Shown here one piece after another: positions 8,738 to 17,480 of a stretch of DNA of 64,000 bases. The stretch is from Rhizobium sp. 007. Its GTDB lineage: Bacteria; Pseudomonadota; Alphaproteobacteria; Rhizobiales; Rhizobiaceae. Every line of letters begins with the position of its first letter. Within the stretch, counting starts at the first letter, position 1. A program made the translations under genes and the position numbers. The stretch is from assembly GCF_015353075.1 (NCBI RefSeq), contig NZ_CP064190.1, forward strand, positions 1-64,000, read 5' to 3'. The notes beneath the pieces are model-generated. The model saw only the letters and a program-made list of their open reading frames with translations. It did no database searches and had not been told where the DNA came from.

Positions 8738-9698
8738 TAAGCGAACGAGAGACGCCTTCAACGATCAGTTGGCGATAAATCGACGTGTCAAGGAACAGGT
8801 CGACCTGCGCCAGAACCTATTCGACAAAAACTGGCATTTCGTTTCCCGCCTGAAGGAAGAGGAAAGCTTCGCTCTGAAAGTAGAGGCAGGGATTTGCGAT
8901 GAGAATCTTGTCATCGACGACTTCTTTGCTTGCACCGTAGTTGTCAGAAACTCGACCGAAATCGCGGCGGCAACAAAGATCATCGAGGATAACTTCGCTG
9001 TTGTTAAGCGCAGACCCATTTCGCCCGATAAGACGAAAAGCCGACCTACAGAATTCCAATTTGATGACCTACGCATGTATGTTCGCCTCAAGCCTGGTTA
9101 CGCTGGAGCGAGCGAGATCCATGGTGTCGTGTTCGAGGTCCAGGTCAAAACTTTCCTTCAGCATGCTTGGGCGATAGCAACGCACGACCTCACTTACAAA
9201 ACTGACGAGGTAAATTGGGCCCGATTTCGGGTTGCATCACAAATTCGAGCCATGCTGGAACATGCGGAACTGTCAATTGAGCGCTTTGATAGTCTCGCCA
9301 GTTCCAATATTATTGCCAAAGAGTATCAGGAATACGTGGACGCCCATCGCATCATTTCCGCTTTGAGAGAGAGATTCGATCCTGTTGCGCTACCTAGGGA
9401 TTTGCAGCGGCTTGCCCTCGCGATCAACGTGGCCTTGATGGCTTTGGGTGTAACCGCTGACGAATGTATGGAGTGCCTTGACAAGGACACCGCGGCGGGT
9501 CGCGGCGTCAAGGAGTTGAACCTGTCGCCGTACTCGATAGTTCTCCAGTCTGTCTTAGCGCACAAACAACTTGATACGGGAAAGCTTGCTGCAAAAGCCA
9601 GCAAAAAGCAGAAATACCGACCGATCATGCTGTCAAAGGCAGTCACCGTGCCTGACGCCGTCGCTCCGCTGTTTGAGAAAGTGATTAGGCTTTATTGA
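8727..9698 (+). CDS. RelA/SpoT-fold (alarmone synthetase-like) protein
   Basis: This is a 323-residue protein with a RelA/SpoT nucleotidyltransferase fold at about residues 25-165. It shows the ATP-binding helix (HFVSRLKEEESFALK), the metal-binding block (VIDDFFACTVVVRN) and the signature FEVQVKTFLQHAWAIATHDL with YK after it. The G-loop, usually Y-x-S-x-H, reads FDDLR, so the guanine-stacking tyrosine is phenylalanine. About 150 helical residues follow. The start is TTG 8727, inside the end of the DUF262 gene. Related proteins make (p)ppGpp/(p)ppApp or pyrophosphorylate tRNA as toxins. With the DUF262 partner, a nucleotide-signalling or toxic defence effector is a reasonable inference. It converges with the methyltransferase gene (7-bp overlap). 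Confidence 0.75.
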   Translation: MKIDKRTRDAFNDQLAINRRVKEQVDLRQNLFDKNWHFVSRLKEEESFALKVEAGICDENLVIDDFFACTVVVRNSTEIAAATKIIEDNFAVVKRRPISPDKTKSRPTEFQFDDLRMYVRLKPGYAGASEIHGVVFEVQVKTFLQHAWAIATHDLTYKTDEVNWARFRVASQIRAMLEHAELSIERFDSLASSNIIAKEYQEYVDAHRIISALRERFDPVALPRDLQRLALAINVALMALGVTADECMECLDKDTAAGRGVKELNLSPYSIVLQSVLAHKQLDTGKLAAKASKKQKYRPIMLSKAVTVPDAVAPLFEKVIRLY

Positions 9699-11299
9699 CC
9701 CGGCGAGCGAATCCGGTCTTTCCTCTTTCGACTGAGCCGGGCACGGAACGCCTCCAGATCTTTACGACTGTATGAGTTGTGCTCAATGAAAAAATCGTCG
9801 GCGATGTTGGTTGCTCTTTCGTAGTCGCCATCCTTCATAGCGGAATCCGCGCGTGCAAAGGCGGTCCGCAGCGTAGTGATATCCGATTTTACGGTCACGA
9901 CTCGAATGCGGCGAGCATCGCTCGGTTCGTGCTTGAGTAGCCCTGATCCATACGGGCGCCCTTCGATCTCAGCAGAAAGCTGTCCAAGCGAGGACACCAT
10001 GCTCAGGGGCAACTGAAGCTTCAGCATCTCATCTTGCGGTGATTTGAAACGCAGCGCGTAAAGGGCGTTGGTGCACGGCAATTTGTCAGGATTGAGCGCA
10101 AGTCGTGGGAACAGATGCGACATGCCCGTCAGTACCGCGTCAGGCTCATCGTCGCCTTCAAATGGCTGGTGCCAAATTTTTCGCTTTTTGAACGTAACAT
10201 TGGTATCAATGGTGGTGGCCGGCATAGTCTCGAGATAGGCGAGCACGCTTTTATCCGTTCCGAACGCAGTATCTAAGACGCCGACCTTTTGTCCCTGTTT
10301 GAATTGCCCAGCAATTGTTCTGGCAGAGAACATAAGCCCCGTCACCGTGGAGGCCTTGGTCGCCGCCATCCTTAAAAGGCGAGGCTTAATGCCTACCTCC
10401 TGAGCGCGCTTTCGGTCGAAGAGAAAGAATCGGCTATCCCCGAGCACGGCACCGATCTTGATATTGCAAATATCTCCGAGACAATCTGTGCCAATTTTTG
10501 AAAGTGGATCGTCACCATCATAGTGCGGTTGGTGGTGGGTGTATGGATCGCGCAGGCATGCAGAGGCCTCGGCGAGGCTCTCGACATAGAAACGTTTCAG
10601 AACGGCGCTATTCGTACCCTCTGCTGACCACCGGTCGCAGAATACCAGAACAGTTTTTTCAGCTGCTCCTTCGGTTTCGAATAGGTGCTGTTTGATTTCG
10701 ATTTCAATGACGCTTTCGAAATGCTGCGCCAAGAATTGCCGCACGGACTTTGCATAGGTTGCATACAAATAATTCTGCGGCAGCACCCAAGCCATCCGTC
10801 CAAGCGGCGCCAGGAACGAGCAAGCGTGAATGACGAAGAAAGCCCAAAGATTTGCCTGCATCGGCAATTTCGCAAGTTTCGCGTCACGGAGTCGGGACGC
10901 TCGGACAAAAACCGCTTCGGAAATCTTGTGATGACGGACGTAAGGCGGATTTCCGACGATGGCATGGACGCCATCACATGCGATTTCGTTGCGGGTGATT
11001 CCCAGAAAATCGCCAAGTCGAAAGTTCTCTGCATTCGAGTCGGGATGGCGAACGCTAAGGGCTGCGAACGCGGAAGGATCGATGTCGGCGCCATAGATCG
11101 ATGAAATAGGATGCTCAGCGCCCAACTCAGCTATCCGATTACGAGCACTTTCGATGAACTCGCAACCGCCGAAGCTAGGTTCTAGTACGCGATCAGCTGC
11201 CGTACGGATTGCCCATCCGCATAAGATGTCCGCCACGGCTCTTGACGTGTAGTACGCGCCGAGCGAGCGGCGCTCTTGGGAAAACTCTCGGCGGCCCAA
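9692..11299 (-). CDS. N6-adenine DNA methyltransferase (Eco57I-like)
   Basis: This class I SAM-dependent methyltransferase of 535 residues has motif I at LEPSFGGCEF, the acidic residue at YGADIDP and the catalytic NPPY motif in AIVGNPPYVRH. LGRMAWVLPQNYLYA follows, as in Eco57I-type enzymes, with about 300 residues of likely target-recognition domain. No nuclease motif is seen, so it may be a stand-alone or modification subunit. The chosen TTG start lies in LEGIRLGRREF; the frame is closed about 12 codons upstream. A neighbouring frame (11300-11406) reads PDQLGREIYSRLLHN, which could be the lost N-terminus. It converges on the RelA/SpoT-like gene. Confidence 0.8.
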   Translation of the reverse strand: MGRREFSQERRSLGAYYTSRAVADILCGWAIRTAADRVLEPSFGGCEFIESARNRIAELGAEHPISSIYGADIDPSAFAALSVRHPDSNAENFRLGDFLGITRNEIACDGVHAIVGNPPYVRHHKISEAVFVRASRLRDAKLAKLPMQANLWAFFVIHACSFLAPLGRMAWVLPQNYLYATYAKSVRQFLAQHFESVIEIEIKQHLFETEGAAEKTVLVFCDRWSAEGTNSAVLKRFYVESLAEASACLRDPYTHHQPHYDGDDPLSKIGTDCLGDICNIKIGAVLGDSRFFLFDRKRAQEVGIKPRLLRMAATKASTVTGLMFSARTIAGQFKQGQKVGVLDTAFGTDKSVLAYLETMPATTIDTNVTFKKRKIWHQPFEGDDEPDAVLTGMSHLFPRLALNPDKLPCTNALYALRFKSPQDEMLKLQLPLSMVSSLGQLSAEIEGRPYGSGLLKHEPSDARRIRVVTVKSDITTLRTAFARADSAMKDGDYERATNIADDFFIEHNSYSRKDLEAFRARLSRKRKDRIRSPGQ

Positions 11300-11569
11300 C
11301 CTGATTCCTTCCAGCGGATCGACGAGTTATGCAACAGCCGTGAGTAGATTTCACGCCCTAACTGATCGGGGCAGGGGCGAAAGCTACGTTTTTCACTGTT
11401 TTGCATCTACACCGAAGCAAGCGCCGTTTGTGCTGATCTCATATCTGGTCAGAATGCCCACTCTCGACGACCACAATGCCTCCCGATACGCTATTGAATG
11501 CGGAGCTAGATTAATCTACCGGCGTGATGCTCTTGGCATGAGCATGGCACTCGCCGTTCCGAAGCTGCT

Positions 11570-11814
11570 GGCAGCACTGCTTGTGCCGCTTGGCTTCCGA
11601 CACGTCCATGCCGCCGAATTTGGCTTTCCATTTATAGATGCTGGCATCGCTGACGCCGTGTTTGCGGCAAAGCTCCGAGACCGGCGTGCCAGCCTCATGC
11701 TCTTTCAGGATGCCGATGATCTGTTCGTCTGTGAAACGGGTGCGCTTCATTTCCTGGTCCTCTCAATGGGCCAGAGCTTACTGCAAAATGGATTATTTCA
11801 ACGGGGCAAGGTCA
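11570..11814 (-). mobile_element. IS3-family remnant (start of orfA and one end)
   Basis: The minus strand reads the typical first 50 residues of an IS407/IS3-type OrfA (MKRTRFTDEQIIGILKEHEA, then LCRKHGVSDASIYKWKAKFG and GMDVSEAKR), starting at ATG 11750. The family sequence stops after AKR near 11590, so most of orfA and all of orfB are gone. Upstream of the start, reading outward, TGACCTTGCCCCGTTGAAAT near 11814 looks like the terminal inverted repeat. The insertion was cut by a later rearrangement. The 180 bases between 11815 and 11993 hold nothing recognisable. Confidence 0.7.
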
Positions 11815-11993
11815 ATTTGTTGGAAATAAACACCGGTAAGATCGAACTACGCGGGCTAGGTTTGAGTTCAAAGGCGCCGCCGGTCCTCTCATCATGTGGA
11901 TTCTGTTCTTTGGCGATAGCCAGCGCTATCAAAATGCTCTGGTAGATCCGAGAATTCCCCAACAGGGCCGCGGCCCTATAGGGTTCCCATGTT

Positions 11994-12614
11994 TCAGGAC
12001 ACGCACGACCCTAGTCTCCCTGCCTCGACGGAGCCTAAATCGGCTGATCTCAGTTGGGGCACGCCTCCTTTCCCGACATTTGCCGTACCCTTCAGCTGTT
12101 CCGTTACTAAGTCCATATAGCGCTTGGCTTCGAACGGCTTGCTTTTACCGACAACAATGAAGTATTCGGCGCCCGCGGAGGACGTTATTTTGAAGGGAAT
12201 CGGATAGGTGACCCCTTTGTCTACGGGCTGCGCTGACACGCCTTCCGGCGAAATCGCGTAAAGCCCTTCCTTATAATTCCATCCAGCAACAGCCACCCAG
12301 CCGTCGGCCGAGCGCGCATAGGTAAGCGTGATGTCCGATCCGACCGGACAGGGAATGCCATTGGCGTCGACAGGCCTTTCTGCGCTTGGCGCGAGCACCT
12401 CGAATTTCGTTGCGATAGCTCGGTCGGGCTCAAAGAGCTGAGGCCACGGAGCCAAGCGCGCCGCCACCCAGAACAACCCGCTTCCCAGCAAAGCCTCCTG
12501 CGCGGCCTCTACGGCAATTACCGCAACAAGAAGCCCCGAGATGATCTGTGCCCACCTGGGGAGGCGGGAAATTGCGGTCCAGAGTTTTGCCAGTATTTCC
12601 AAGAGTTCCTTCAT
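11994..12614 (-). CDS. Membrane-anchored protein with a DUF4384-like domain
   Basis: This 206-residue protein has an N-terminal helix (WAQIISGLLVAVIAVEAAQ, about residues 21-40) that probably anchors it in the inner membrane. A beta-rich domain follows (GSDITLTYARSADGWVAVAG, YPIPFKITSSAGAEYFIVVG) that resembles DUF4384, a domain often encoded next to or fused with bacterial caspases. It starts 12 bases downstream of the caspase gene stop on the same strand, so the two form an operon. A sensing or substrate-presenting role for the protease is inference. The frame is intact even though the caspase gene is broken. Confidence 0.6.
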   Translation of the reverse strand: MKELLEILAKLWTAISRLPRWAQIISGLLVAVIAVEAAQEALLGSGLFWVAARLAPWPQLFEPDRAIATKFEVLAPSAERPVDANGIPCPVGSDITLTYARSADGWVAVAGWNYKEGLYAISPEGVSAQPVDKGVTYPIPFKITSSAGAEYFIVVGKSKPFEAKRYMDLVTEQLKGTANVGKGGVPQLRSADLGSVEAGRLGSCVS

Positions 12615-12626
12615 TCGCGTGGTTCC

Positions 12627-14199
12627 TCACAGCAGCGGAACGAGGGGGAAATCTAACAGGTCAGAGCCCTGGTGCCATATATAGTCAGGTGTCTGAGTTG
12701 CACCGGAAAGCTCGTTCTTTACTATCTCAGGTAGCATTTTTGTCATCGTGTCTATAATCTCCCTCACGGACAGGTAGTTGGCTCCGGCGCGGCGAACTCC
12801 CGTCCCCTTGATCACCTGAAGGAGCCCCCGCGTGAAGAACCCGTTCCCGTTTCTGACGTCCTCATAAGAAAGGGCGCCACCTAGGTTCGCCGTTAGCGCA
12901 ATTTTGCCTCCCTCGAAGCTCTTCTGCTGCGCTTCTAGTGAGCTGTAACTGAAATCGCTGAAATCACCCTTCGCGTTGCCCACGAGTCCGGCGTGGCATG
13001 CATCGAGAATGAGAACGACGTGCCGAGCCTTTAGGCCGAGTGCCCATTCACGGAGATGTTTGAGACGGAGCGCAGTTGAGTCGAGATTTTGGAGATCGGA
13101 GTCGTGAAGCAATAGAAAGACCTGATCCGGAGCGCCGGGTAATCTTGAAACCGTGTCCGGAAAAGAAGAACAGGACAAGATCATTTTCTCCGACTGCGCC
13201 GACCGTAGCAAAGGCTGCTTCAAGCTCTCGGTGTCCAGCCTTTGCGCCAACGAGATCGACGACTTCCCATCCCCTTCCAAGCCCCCCCTCTCGTATGACC
13301 CCGGCAACGTCCGCTGCGTCCTTGTCTGCAAATTGCAAATCGACAAGGCCAACTTGGTTGCTAGGGACCTCACTTCGAGCCGGCAGGTTCTTATAGTCGG
13401 CGATGCCGACAACGACAGCAATCTTGCGATTGTAGGGAAGGTCCCGAGGCCCATTCGCGTCTGCGGGTTTAGGGTTCGGCGTAGCGCCTTTGCTAGCTAA
13501 AAGGTCAGCGCTTTTGACGCTATCGACCGGTCCGTCCTGATAAAGTGTCAAAACCGCTTCAAGCCGAACCGACTGCACTAGAAAAGGATAACGCGAGCTG
13601 TCGTACTTGCTCCAGAGCGTTCGGGCAAGAGCTTCATCGGGATTAAATCGTCTCGACTGAATGATGCGGTATAAGGCGATAAGCTCCTGCTGGTCCTCAG
13701 CTGACCCTATTGCGCTCGCTAAATCCGCAAGGGTTTGGCTGCGCCACTTGCGGATATTGGCAATTACCGGGTCGACCTGGGCCTGGCCTTCAAACAGGCT
13801 CCGGTAGATCGTCTTGAGGTATTCATCGGTCGCTTGGGACGCCTCGGCGAGAAGGGATGGCCATCTGGGATCGTCTTTGGAGAATCCAGCCGCCACCCAC
13901 GATTTGAGCCGAAGAGGGTCCAGTCGCTCGTTTGGGGGGCTCCCCGCAGGATCAACCTCCGCTCCGGCCGCAATCAGCAATTCTGCAATTTCGTGAAACC
14001 CGCCTCCGAGGTGATACCAACTCAAGGCCGCATCGAGCGGACGCTCCAGTAGGTTAGGAGGATCAGCCTTCGGCGGCGCGGGAGAGGCACCCCGCCGAAG
14101 TAGAAGCATCACGGTTTCGACGTGTCCTGCTTCCGCCGCTGCGGCTAGCGCATACTGGCCCATGTAAGGCACGTTTGGGTCGAGCCCGCGATCCAGCAA
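12627..14199 (-). pseudogene. Ankyrin-repeat caspase-like protease (peptidase C14), frameshifted
   Basis: Two frames rebuild one protein of about 525 residues. The first has ankyrin repeats (ALAAAAEAGHVETVMLLLRR) and the start of a caspase domain (KIAVVVGIADYKNLP, LQFADKDAADVAGVI, FFFSGHGF with the catalytic histidine). Near 13137 it shifts to the second, PGAPDQVFLLLHDSDL and VVLILDACHAG with the catalytic cysteine, ending at 12627. The apparent TTG start at 14199 is internal: ankyrin text (FIDASRAGHSRLVRALL) continues up to a stop at 14260, so the true 5' end is lost, probably to the adjacent Tn3 insertion. Bacterial caspases cleave partner proteins in several defence systems. This copy cannot make a full protein as read. 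Confidence 0.7.
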
Positions 14200-14395
14200 G
14201 GCACGTACGAGCCGGGAATGTCCAGCCCGGCTAGCATCAATGAATCGATTGTAAAGCTCTTATCCTCGATAAACCGGTTTTCCGGCCCGAGTCGGCCGCA
14301 AGGATCCGAAGTGAAGCATCTTCGAAACGGGCAATTGCGGCTTGCTGGCTCCAGTACATTATTGGGACGCAGATATACGGTAGGCGGTTTTCCGC

Positions 14396-15335
14396 TCAGG
14401 ATGGAGCCGACCTGATCGGCAGGAAGCCCTCCTCATCGACCTCCAGGGCGTCGGACCAGACGTAGTCGCCGGTAATATTGATATGGTCCCAGCCCAACGG
14501 CGACAGTTTGGGGATCATCTTCTCATCGAATGGCCTGCCTTGCCGGCGCATGGCCTCCGTGATCCGTCCGAGATACCGGCAATTGAAGAGTACGATGGCG
14601 GCCGTGACGAGATTGAGGGCTGCGGCCCGGCTCGCTTGGTTTTCATGGCTCCGGTCCCGGAAGCGTCCCAGGCGATGGAAGGCGACGGCGCGGGCAAGGG
14701 TGTTTCGCGCTTCGCCCTTGTTGAGTTCTGCGGTGACGAGTTGCCGAAGAGCGGGATCCTCAAACCATCGTAAGGTGAAGAGGGTGCGTTCGATTCGCCC
14801 GATTTCGCGCAAGGCCGCTGCCAGACTGTTCTGCTGCCGGTAGGCGGACAGCTTCTTCAGGATAAGGGAAGGTGTGACCACCTTGTCGGCGAGTGCCCGG
14901 ATTACCTTGCCGATTTCATCGGCATGCCCCAGGATTAGGTGAGCGTCGAGCCGGTGTCCAAACAGCGGCGCCAGACGGCCATATCTTGTTTTCGGTTCGA
15001 ATGCATAGAGTTTGCGGTCCGACAGGCGCGGAATTCGAGGCTCAAAGGAGCGGCCCAGCAGCGCTGCGATGGCGAAGACGATATCGGAAACTCCGCCGCC
15101 ATCGACATGCAACGCCCCGATGTCGACATTGCTTTCGTGGCCGAGAATGCCATCCAATGCATGGATGTTGCCCTTTTCAGAAGGAAAGACAGCCAAGGAC
15201 CTGCTGAACGTGCCGCCGGCATTGGCCGGAAGGTCCGCGAAGGGACTCAGGTCGCGCCAATCTGAAATAAAGGGCACGGCGGCGGTTTCGGACTGTTTCC
15301 GCGACCGAGCACGCTGAAGAGTAGTGTCCATAGCA
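14396..15335 (-). pseudogene. tnpA: Tn3-family transposase, C-terminal fragment
   Basis: The last 280 or so residues of a Tn3-type DDE transposase are readable, including LDGILGHESNVDIGALHVDG, a conserved RIPRLSDRKLYAF block, the ADKVVTPSLILKKLSAYRQQ helix and the family ending SPLGWDHINITGDYVWSD. Full-length members have nearly 1000 residues, so about 70% is missing, and the upstream edge runs into the truncated transporter near 15335. No resolvase gene is present. The roughly 200 bases between the stop and the caspase fragment should contain the right-hand transposon end, but I could not define its 38-bp repeat. Confidence 0.8.
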
Positions 15336-15339
15336 AACG

Positions 15340-15687
15340 TGCAAGCAGTAGGATCAGGATGGGTGCCGAGAAACTGAGGGTCATCAGCTCCGCCAGTTCG
15401 AGACCGCCCGCTGCCGTAAAGAACAATAGCCAAGCAAACAGCATCAATACTGCGCGAACGAGTACGATGCGGGAAGGTTGACCGAGGATCGACGTACATC
15501 CCCGAATATGCCCGAGCACTGCCGCCAAGATTATGATGACAAGGCTTCGCATAAACAGGATTTCTGTGACCGCGTAATCGGCAACGAGCCATTTGGCCAA
15601 CGCATCCTGCAATGCGAAACAGGCATAGCCGGCACAGGCAAGTACAATTCCCACAAGAGGGGGCCTGTCGGCAGTTTCAAAGGTCAT
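15340..15687 (-). pseudogene. EamA/DMT transporter, N-terminal fragment
   Basis: The start at 15687 (MTFETADRPPLVGIVLACAG) and about four hydrophobic helices (YACFALQDALAKWLV, EILFMRSLVIIILAAVLG, IVLVRAVLMLFAWLLFFTAA, ELMTLSFSAPILILLLA) match the first EamA repeat of a ten-helix drug/metabolite transporter. The family text ends at about 15340, where the Tn3 fragment begins, so the second repeat is gone. The gene follows the broken HAD phosphatase on the same strand, and the original substrate cannot be told. Confidence 0.75.
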
Positions 15688-15806
15688 ATGATATCTCGGA
15701 AAAATCTGGCGCGATGTATCCAGGGAGTTGGCGGTATTAAATCGAGAGGTACCGTTGCCCGGCCCTTTTTTCAGGAAGGACCAGGCGATACTATTGCCGA
15801 TGCGCG

Positions 15807-16505
15807 TCAAACCGCTTCATGTAATATCTGCGCAAGGTCAGAGATCCGCCATAGGAAGCCGTCCGGTTCGCAGCTCTGCAGAGCGGAGTACATCCGTTCG
15901 GATTGATGTGCGGCGCCTATGAAGGCGCAGCTGCGCATTTTCGCGCGGCGAGCGGCTTCGAGACCAGTGACGCTATCCTCAATCACCAGGCACTCTGACG
16001 GCTGGACACCCATTGCCTCCGCAGCAAGAAGGAAGACTGCGGGATCTGGCTTATGTAGACCAAGGTCGTGAGAAGAAAAGAACCTCGGCCCTATCAGATT
16101 GAAGATCTTTGCAGAGCGCATGCGCAGGATAAGATCTTTTCGTGTTGCGTTCGAAGCGACGCAGAACGGAATACGCAGGGTCGTCTAAGCATCGACAGTT
16201 CCAGCCGTGGGTGCGAGGCCGGCAAGGATTGCCTTGCGCCATTCAACGTCGACCTCCTCCATGAAGCGCTCGGGCAGCGAAACGGTGGCGAGTGCTTCAA
16301 GCAGGGTCGCTTCTTGAGCGCGCGGAACACCGGCGAGCGTCGCTGCGATATCGGCCGGTGAGACGGTCCGACCGAGTTCAGCGAGTTTGCTGGAGATGAT
16401 CTGCGCCACAAGTGTCTCTGTCTCAACCAATGTTCCGTCGAAATCGAATATGATCAGCTTCGGCGGCACGGCAGTAATTGCATGGCTTAATGAAGTACCA
16501 ATCAT
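15807..16505 (-). pseudogene. HAD-family phosphatase interrupted by an in-frame TAG
   Basis: A 232-codon frame encodes a HAD hydrolase of the phosphoglycolate/beta-phosphoglucomutase type. Motif I is LIIFDFDGTLVETE, motif II falls in IPFCVASNATRKD, motif III is LHKPDPAVF and motif IV is LVIEDSVTGLEAARRA. Everything lies in one frame except a single TAG at 16185-16187 between GTVDA and TTLRIP, so it looks like a one-base nonsense mutation. The start overlaps the stop of the endonuclease/phosphatase-family gene (ATGA), so they were translationally coupled. It probably released phosphate from the compound taken up by this operon. Confidence 0.75.
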
Positions 16506-17395
16506 CGACTTGCTTTCATCCCGAGATCGAGCGTGACAAAAATGGGTTGGTGGTCCGACCCGGCTGCCTCTTGGTCGATCCTCATCGAAATCAACGACGG
16601 AACGTAGTCTTCTGTGACAAAGCAATGGTCGAGCCGCATGGCCTGTTTCTCTGGCCGCTTGAAAGTCCAGCCTTCTGCTTCGCCGTGTCCGGTCATAACC
16701 CAGGCATCGAACAGGCCGTCGGCCGGCATGACCCTCTTACGCAGCATCGGCGACGCATCACCTAGCAGGTGTTCATATTCAGGCGCGCCCGGCTCAAAGT
16801 TCATATCCCCCATGATGACGCCGCCGCGAGGCCACGCCGGCAATGGCCCGGGGAAACCGGCGTCATCTGGCTCTGCACCGCCCCACGGCGCGCCGCGGCG
16901 CGCGGCGTCGAGCATGATCGCCCGCAGCGCCTCGGCTTGCGGCATGCGGTTCAAAGGGGAAACATGATCAAGATGCGTGCAGCAGAAGCGCAGCGGCGAG
17001 ACAGGCGTGGCGATCACGGTCTCCAACAGCGTACGCTGGAGATGAAGCGTTCCGTAGAGGCCAATCTTCGGAAGCGTGTGGTTGGTAGCACTTTGGATGG
17101 GCCAACGCGACAAAACCATATTACCGAATTTATGGCGCAGGCCGGGCCGGCCGCCGGTTACGCTTTCGTTGAGGTGAAGGTCAATACCAGGCCCGTAGGT
17201 CCAAAATTCGCGGCCCAGCAGACCAGCGATTTCAGCGGGCTGATCGACGAAATTCCTTAGCGGATTTCCGATTTCCACTTCTTGCAACGCGATGATGTCG
17301 GCGTCACCAAGGTCAGAGACGATTCTGGCAAGATCGTGCCGTTCGTCCTTCCCGACCCCGTACTGAATGTTGTAGCTCGCAAGTGTTATCTGCAC
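16502..17395 (-). CDS. Endonuclease/exonuclease/phosphatase-family hydrolase
   Basis: This 297-residue enzyme has an EEP fold: ASYNIQYGVGKDE at the N-terminus, the metal-binding glutamate in IIALQEVE, CCTHLDHVSP, GDMNFEPG (metal and transition-state residues) and the terminal catalytic histidine in AGSDHQPIFV. There is no signal peptide, so it is cytoplasmic. In this operon, between an ABC substrate-binding protein and a HAD phosphatase, a phosphodiesterase acting on an imported glycero- or sugar-phosphodiester is the best guess, rather than a DNA nuclease. It begins with GTG and overlaps the HAD gene by four bases (ATGA). Confidence 0.8.
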   Translation of the reverse strand: MQITLASYNIQYGVGKDERHDLARIVSDLGDADIIALQEVEIGNPLRNFVDQPAEIAGLLGREFWTYGPGIDLHLNESVTGGRPGLRHKFGNMVLSRWPIQSATNHTLPKIGLYGTLHLQRTLLETVIATPVSPLRFCCTHLDHVSPLNRMPQAEALRAIMLDAARRGAPWGGAEPDDAGFPGPLPAWPRGGVIMGDMNFEPGAPEYEHLLGDASPMLRKRVMPADGLFDAWVMTGHGEAEGWTFKRPEKQAMRLDHCFVTEDYVPSLISMRIDQEAAGSDHQPIFVTLDLGMKASR

Positions 17396-17480
17396 GGTTG
17401 TTGGCTCGTTTCCTGTTTGGATAGTGGTAGAGATACGAAGGGATTTGGCCCGATTTCCCTTCTGGCAATCGGGCCTTCAC

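Noticed and set aside
16502..17395. Secreted DNase
   Set aside because: The EEP fold allows it, but there is no signal peptide and the operon context (sugar-type binding protein, HAD phosphatase) favours a phosphodiesterase on a small molecule.
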